Shown here: one piece after another, positions 7,409 through 10,235 of the stretch
How the letters are laid out: every line of letters starts with the position of its first letter
How positions within the stretch are numbered: position 1 is the stretch's first letter
DNA from: Deltaproteobacteria bacterium RBG_16_44_11
GTDB lineage: Bacteria > Desulfobacterota > Syntrophia > Syntrophales > Smithellaceae
Assembly (NCBI GenBank): GCA_001797845.1
Contig: MGQN01000037.1
Location: 56,337 to 66,571, forward strand
DNA length: 10,235 nt
Direction: 5' to 3'
Made by a program: the position numbers and the translations under genes
The notes under the pieces: generated by a model
Seen by the model: only the letters and a program-made list of their open reading frames with translations
Database searches by the model: none
Told to the model about the DNA's origin: nothing

Positions 7409-7434
7409 AGCGGATAATATAATTTTTATCCGCT
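7409..7434 (-). repeat. Perfect 9-bp inverted repeat (stem-loop) between bamA and skp
   Basis: The arms agcggataa (7409-7417) and ttatccgct (7426-7434) are perfect reverse complements around an 8-nt AT-rich loop. The structure begins 6 nt after the bamA stop codon on the transcribed strand. No run of U follows the stem in the minus-strand transcript, so it is not a canonical intrinsic terminator. An intercistronic hairpin that stabilises the bamA 3' end, marks a processing site or partly attenuates transcription fits better. A protein-binding palindrome is also possible. Confidence 0.6.
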
Positions 7435-7440
7435 TTAAAA

Positions 7441-10107
7441 TTACATAAACATGCCGATAGTAAATTCGAAACGGCCTTTTGCATCATCCGCCAGATCTCC
7501 ACGGTTAATCACATAGCCGTATTCGAGCCTTAAAGGACCGATTGGCGAATACCAGCGAATGCCCGCGCCCACGGACTGCCTTAAATCATTAAAACGATAT
7601 GCTCCACTATAATTCCAAGCGTTACCCGCATCATAAAAAACAACGCCCTTCATGCCGGCATTTTTGATAAGAGGGAAAACAAGCTCGATGTTGAAAACCA
7701 TCATGGTTGTTCCGCCTTCGACATCGGCGGTCCCACTACCCTTAGTTCCTATGTAACGCAGACCACGAATGGTGCTGATCCCGCCCAGAACATATCTTTC
7801 ATAAACAGGCAATCTGCTTGCATCCTCATCGGTATTCTGGAGATATCCCATCCGTCCCTTCGTGACAAACACCATATCCCAAAAAAGCGGCCAGTAAGCG
7901 CTTGCGCCTGCCGAGTATTTTACTAAGTTTACATTCCCTCCCAGAGGAGATCCCGCGTACATAACAGAAACACTCGCATTGGATCCCTTTGTCGGGAACA
8001 TGTAATCATCGCGCGTGTCGCGCGCTAAAGTAAATGTCATGGCGCTGGTAATTCTTTCACCGAACCTGGCCTGTTCTATTATTAAGGGCGAGGCTGTAGC
8101 CTCGTTAACATCTCTAATATCATTGGAACTAAGATTATAGCCCCCGTAGCCAACAACTTTCTCCCAAATAGGGTAGCCCAAGGTAAGTCCTGCGCCGTAA
8201 GTATCCAGCTCGTAAGAATCATATTCTTTTGTGTATTTCCAGATGTCGGCTTTGCACCAGAGGGGAATGTCAAATAGCCAGGGTTCGGTAAAAGATAATT
8301 CATAATTATTAGTAGTAGAACCTAATGATGCTTTAAAGCTTAAAATTTGACCGTAGCCCAGAAAATTATTTTGGACAATTTGCCCCATGATGACCGCCTG
8401 TTCATTCGCGCTGTAACCGGCGCCAACCATAAACATACCCGTGTTTTTTTCTTTAACCCGTATATTGATGTCCATTTTATCTTTGTCCGGACCTTTTTCC
8501 GTCTGGAAATCCACTTCTTCAAAATATCGGAGACGGTTCAAATTACCATAGCTGTTTTTTAATTTAGAGCTGGAATACAAATCTCCTTCAACCACGTCCA
8601 ACTGACGCCGAATAATCTTATCACGAGTAACTGTATTGCCGCTGATGCCGATGCGGTTAATATAGACCAGTTCTCCTTTGATGATTTGAAAGTCCACATC
8701 AACTAATTGCTCTTTCTCTCTTGTATCAACTTTAGGATTAATATCGGCGTAGGCATAGCCTTCATCATTACACGCTTGCGTCAATAAATCTATATCCTTT
8801 ATGATTTCTTCGCGGTTATAATTCTCGCCTTCCTTTATTTTGAGCGAAGCGAACAACTCATCGCGAGACTTTTGCAACAAATCACCGGAAATTATAATTT
8901 TTCCAAACTTAAATCTTTTCCCCTCTTTAATCCGAATTTTTATGTAAATCCATTTTTTGTCGTATGTTATTTCGGGTTCGCCTACTCGAGAGTTAATAAA
9001 ACCATTATTGAAATAGTAAGAGGTTATTTTACCAATGTCTTGTTTGAGTTGGTCGCGCTTGAGCAATCCGGAATCCGTCATAAAGCTTAGAAATCCGTGT
9101 TCGGAAGTGCTCATCATGCCCCTAAGCTCTTTTGAAGAATAGGCTTCATTCCCTTCAAAGGTGATGGATTTGATATAGACCCGGTCGTTTTCTTTGATAT
9201 CAAATACTACCCGGAAATCTTTTTCTCCGTCTTGCTCGACGGAATCGGTGATTTCGGCATTATAGTAACCTTTGCCGTCATATAGGGTTTTAATTTTTTC
9301 AATGTCGGCTTTAATTTTTTCCTGATTCAAGCTCTCCCTGGTCTTTATCGTCAGGACCTCTTGAATATCGTCCTTATCTAATGCTTTATTGCCCTTAATC
9401 TGAATGTCCGTAATTAACCCCTTTTCCAGTATCGTAAAGGTGATGATTTTCCCTTCCGGGGTTGAAGTAGTCGCCGCGCTGACATCCAGAAAAAGACCCA
9501 TTTTGTAAATAGTCTTAATATCATCGGTAATATCCGCTTTGAAAAATGGTTTACCTTCCTTGCTTTTGATTTGCTGAATAATGGCCGCGGCTTCAATCTT
9601 TTTATTACCTTTGATTTCTATTTTGAATATTTTCTCAATTAATCCCATCCGGACAAGTATTTCCGTTTTCAATTGAGCTACGACCAATCCGATATTGTCA
9701 AAGCCTTTGCCTTGAATAGAAACCGGAGGTAAAGCATTTGCCGCACGCACATCAATTATTTGAGCATCCACGCTTAAAGTTTCACCGAATTGAGTCAGAC
9801 TGCCTAAAACAACAAAATCTACGCCCAGGGATTTCCCCGCTGAAATCGCCCCTTTTTGGTCAACTTTTGTTTTGTCCCGAAGAAAAGCACCGGCAGAAAC
9901 AACTTTTACGCGTTTTTCTTTTTTTAGTTCTTCGGATAACTTCTTGTACAGGGATTCTTTGATAGCCGAACTGTCGTCCTTGCTGTAAATTTCAAAAGGG
10001 AAAATGCTGATTTTTTTTATTTCCTGAGCAAATGCCGGCGCAAGAAAAATAATCGATAAAAGCAAAAAAACTAAAAACACCTGACGAGCTATTTTATTTA
10101 TAATCAT
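7441..10107 (-). CDS. bamA: Outer-membrane protein assembly factor BamA with extra N-terminal domain
   Basis: BamA (Omp85) inserts beta-barrel proteins into the outer membrane. I chose the ATG at 10107 (888 aa) because it puts a clear signal peptide at the N-terminus: MIINKIARQ, a hydrophobic core, then cleavage after AFA (residue 27). The longer ATG at 10179 would add 24 non-signal residues and lie deep inside lolD. Residues about 31-150 form an extra alpha/beta domain (separate entry). Five POTRA repeats follow at about 160-230, 231-308, 309-397, 398-479 and 480-554; each has a GN- or SG-type turn near its start (IKGNKK, IKGNKA, FEGNEA, ISGDLL, ISGNTV). Residues 555-888 are the 16-stranded-type barrel. 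The loop-6 motif reads IRGL (780-783) instead of the usual VRGF/Y. The last residue is Met (GMFM), not the usual aromatic residue. The length exceeds E. coli BamA (810 aa) mainly through the N-terminal domain. Confidence 0.95.
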   Translation of the reverse strand: MIINKIARQVFLVFLLLSIIFLAPAFAQEIKKISIFPFEIYSKDDSSAIKESLYKKLSEELKKEKRVKVVSAGAFLRDKTKVDQKGAISAGKSLGVDFVVLGSLTQFGETLSVDAQIIDVRAANALPPVSIQGKGFDNIGLVVAQLKTEILVRMGLIEKIFKIEIKGNKKIEAAAIIQQIKSKEGKPFFKADITDDIKTIYKMGLFLDVSAATTSTPEGKIITFTILEKGLITDIQIKGNKALDKDDIQEVLTIKTRESLNQEKIKADIEKIKTLYDGKGYYNAEITDSVEQDGEKDFRVVFDIKENDRVYIKSITFEGNEAYSSKELRGMMSTSEHGFLSFMTDSGLLKRDQLKQDIGKITSYYFNNGFINSRVGEPEITYDKKWIYIKIRIKEGKRFKFGKIIISGDLLQKSRDELFASLKIKEGENYNREEIIKDIDLLTQACNDEGYAYADINPKVDTREKEQLVDVDFQIIKGELVYINRIGISGNTVTRDKIIRRQLDVVEGDLYSSSKLKNSYGNLNRLRYFEEVDFQTEKGPDKDKMDINIRVKEKNTGMFMVGAGYSANEQAVIMGQIVQNNFLGYGQILSFKASLGSTTNNYELSFTEPWLFDIPLWCKADIWKYTKEYDSYELDTYGAGLTLGYPIWEKVVGYGGYNLSSNDIRDVNEATASPLIIEQARFGERITSAMTFTLARDTRDDYMFPTKGSNASVSVMYAGSPLGGNVNLVKYSAGASAYWPLFWDMVFVTKGRMGYLQNTDEDASRLPVYERYVLGGISTIRGLRYIGTKGSGTADVEGGTTMMVFNIELVFPLIKNAGMKGVVFYDAGNAWNYSGAYRFNDLRQSVGAGIRWYSPIGPLRLEYGYVINRGDLADDAKGRFEFTIGMFM
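9631..10026 (-). other. N-terminal CsgG/TolB-N-like domain of BamA (domain annotation)
   Basis: BamA residues about 28-159 lie between the signal peptide and the first POTRA. The pattern is a strand KISIFPFE, a helix with SAIKESLYKKLSEEL, a strand RVKVVSA, a helix with ISAGKSLG, then strands VDFVVLGSLTQFG and LSVDAQIIDVRAAN. This is the signature of the periplasmic CsgG / TolB-N-terminal / FlgO-LpoB-like fold: an 'xxPFE' strand, a 'G-V/A-D-x-x-x-x-G' strand, and a strand ending in 'D-V-R'. It does not look like a POTRA. The fold call comes from reading the pattern, with no profile search. Its role is unknown; it could dock peptidoglycan, an accessory lipoprotein or another Bam partner. Confidence 0.6.
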
Positions 10108-10235
10108 AAATTTTCCCGTCGCGCAGTCCGATCCTGCGGGACATCCTTTCTGCCAATAGTTTATTATGGGTGACAACAATAAGCGTGATCTTTCTTGTTG
10201 CGTTTAAATTTACCAGAATGTCTTCTATCTTTTTT
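10094..10235 (-). CDS. lolD: LolD-type lipoprotein-releasing ABC ATPase, C-terminal fragment
   Basis: This is the 3' end of a gene cut by the window edge; about 46 codons are visible before a TAA stop. The visible protein holds the segment TLIVVTHN, which is a beta strand followed by the ABC-ATPase H-loop histidine, and then a tail reading IGLRDGKIYDYK, the usual end of LolD/MacB-type ATPases. In that family the protein powers LolCE, which extracts lipoproteins from the inner membrane. Walker A, the signature motif and Walker B lie outside the window, so the LolD assignment rests on the C-terminus and on the bamA neighbour. LolD directly upstream of bamA is, from memory, a common deltaproteobacterial arrangement. 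The stop overlaps the preferred bamA start by 14 nt, which suggests translational coupling. Another MacB-like ATPase cannot be excluded. Confidence 0.8.
   Translation of the reverse strand, partial: KKIEDILVNLNATRKITLIVVTHNKLLAERMSRRIGLRDGKIYDYK

Noticed and set aside
7409..7434. Rho-independent terminator after bamA
   Set aside because: The stem is good, but neither strand has a U-tract directly after it, and the next gene is a pathway partner in the same direction.
10108..10179. Longer bamA start at 10179
   Set aside because: The added 24 residues precede a clear signal peptide and come from the out-of-frame reading of lolD; the ATG at 10107 is better.

Overview
The window is one tightly packed minus-strand stretch of the envelope-biogenesis cluster of a Gram-negative bacterium. 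Reading along the minus strand (from 10235 down to 1) the order is: C-terminus of a LolD-type ABC ATPase, bamA, skp/ompH, lpxD, lpxA, a Gfo/Idh/MocA oxidoreductase (gnnA-like), a DegT-family aminotransferase (gnnB-like), lpxB, msbA, and the first codons of a further gene cut by the window edge. Protein style and gene order suggest a deltaproteobacterium, perhaps of the Syntrophus/Smithella type. That placement is inferred from remembered family resemblance, not from a search.

Region by region: 10094-10235 ends the lipoprotein-release ATPase. 7441-10107 encodes the outer-membrane insertase BamA with an unusual extra N-terminal domain. 7385-7440 is the only real intergenic gap and holds a perfect 9-bp stem-loop plus a strong ribosome binding site. 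6863-7384 is the periplasmic chaperone Skp. From 6847 to 36 six genes follow with gaps of 15 nt or less, or overlaps, which implies one transcript and translational coupling. No stretch of 300 bases lacks a gene, and no tRNA, rRNA, CRISPR array, insertion sequence or phage gene was seen.

The genes form one pathway: making and exporting outer-membrane components. LpxA, LpxD and LpxB build the lipid A disaccharide, MsbA flips it across the inner membrane, and Skp, BamA and LolD serve outer-membrane proteins and lipoproteins. The main biological point is the pair between lpxA and lpxB. It matches the GnnA/GnnB pathway known from Acidithiobacillus ferrooxidans and Leptospira, which converts UDP-GlcNAc to UDP-2-acetamido-3-amino-glucose. 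This predicts a lipid A built on 2,3-diamino-2,3-dideoxyglucose with amide-linked primary acyl chains. fabZ, often found between lpxD and lpxA, is absent here. lpxC, lpxH/lpxI, lpxK and waaA are not in the window. I see no wholly new system; the most unusual items are the BamA N-terminal fusion and the probable diamino-lipid A module.
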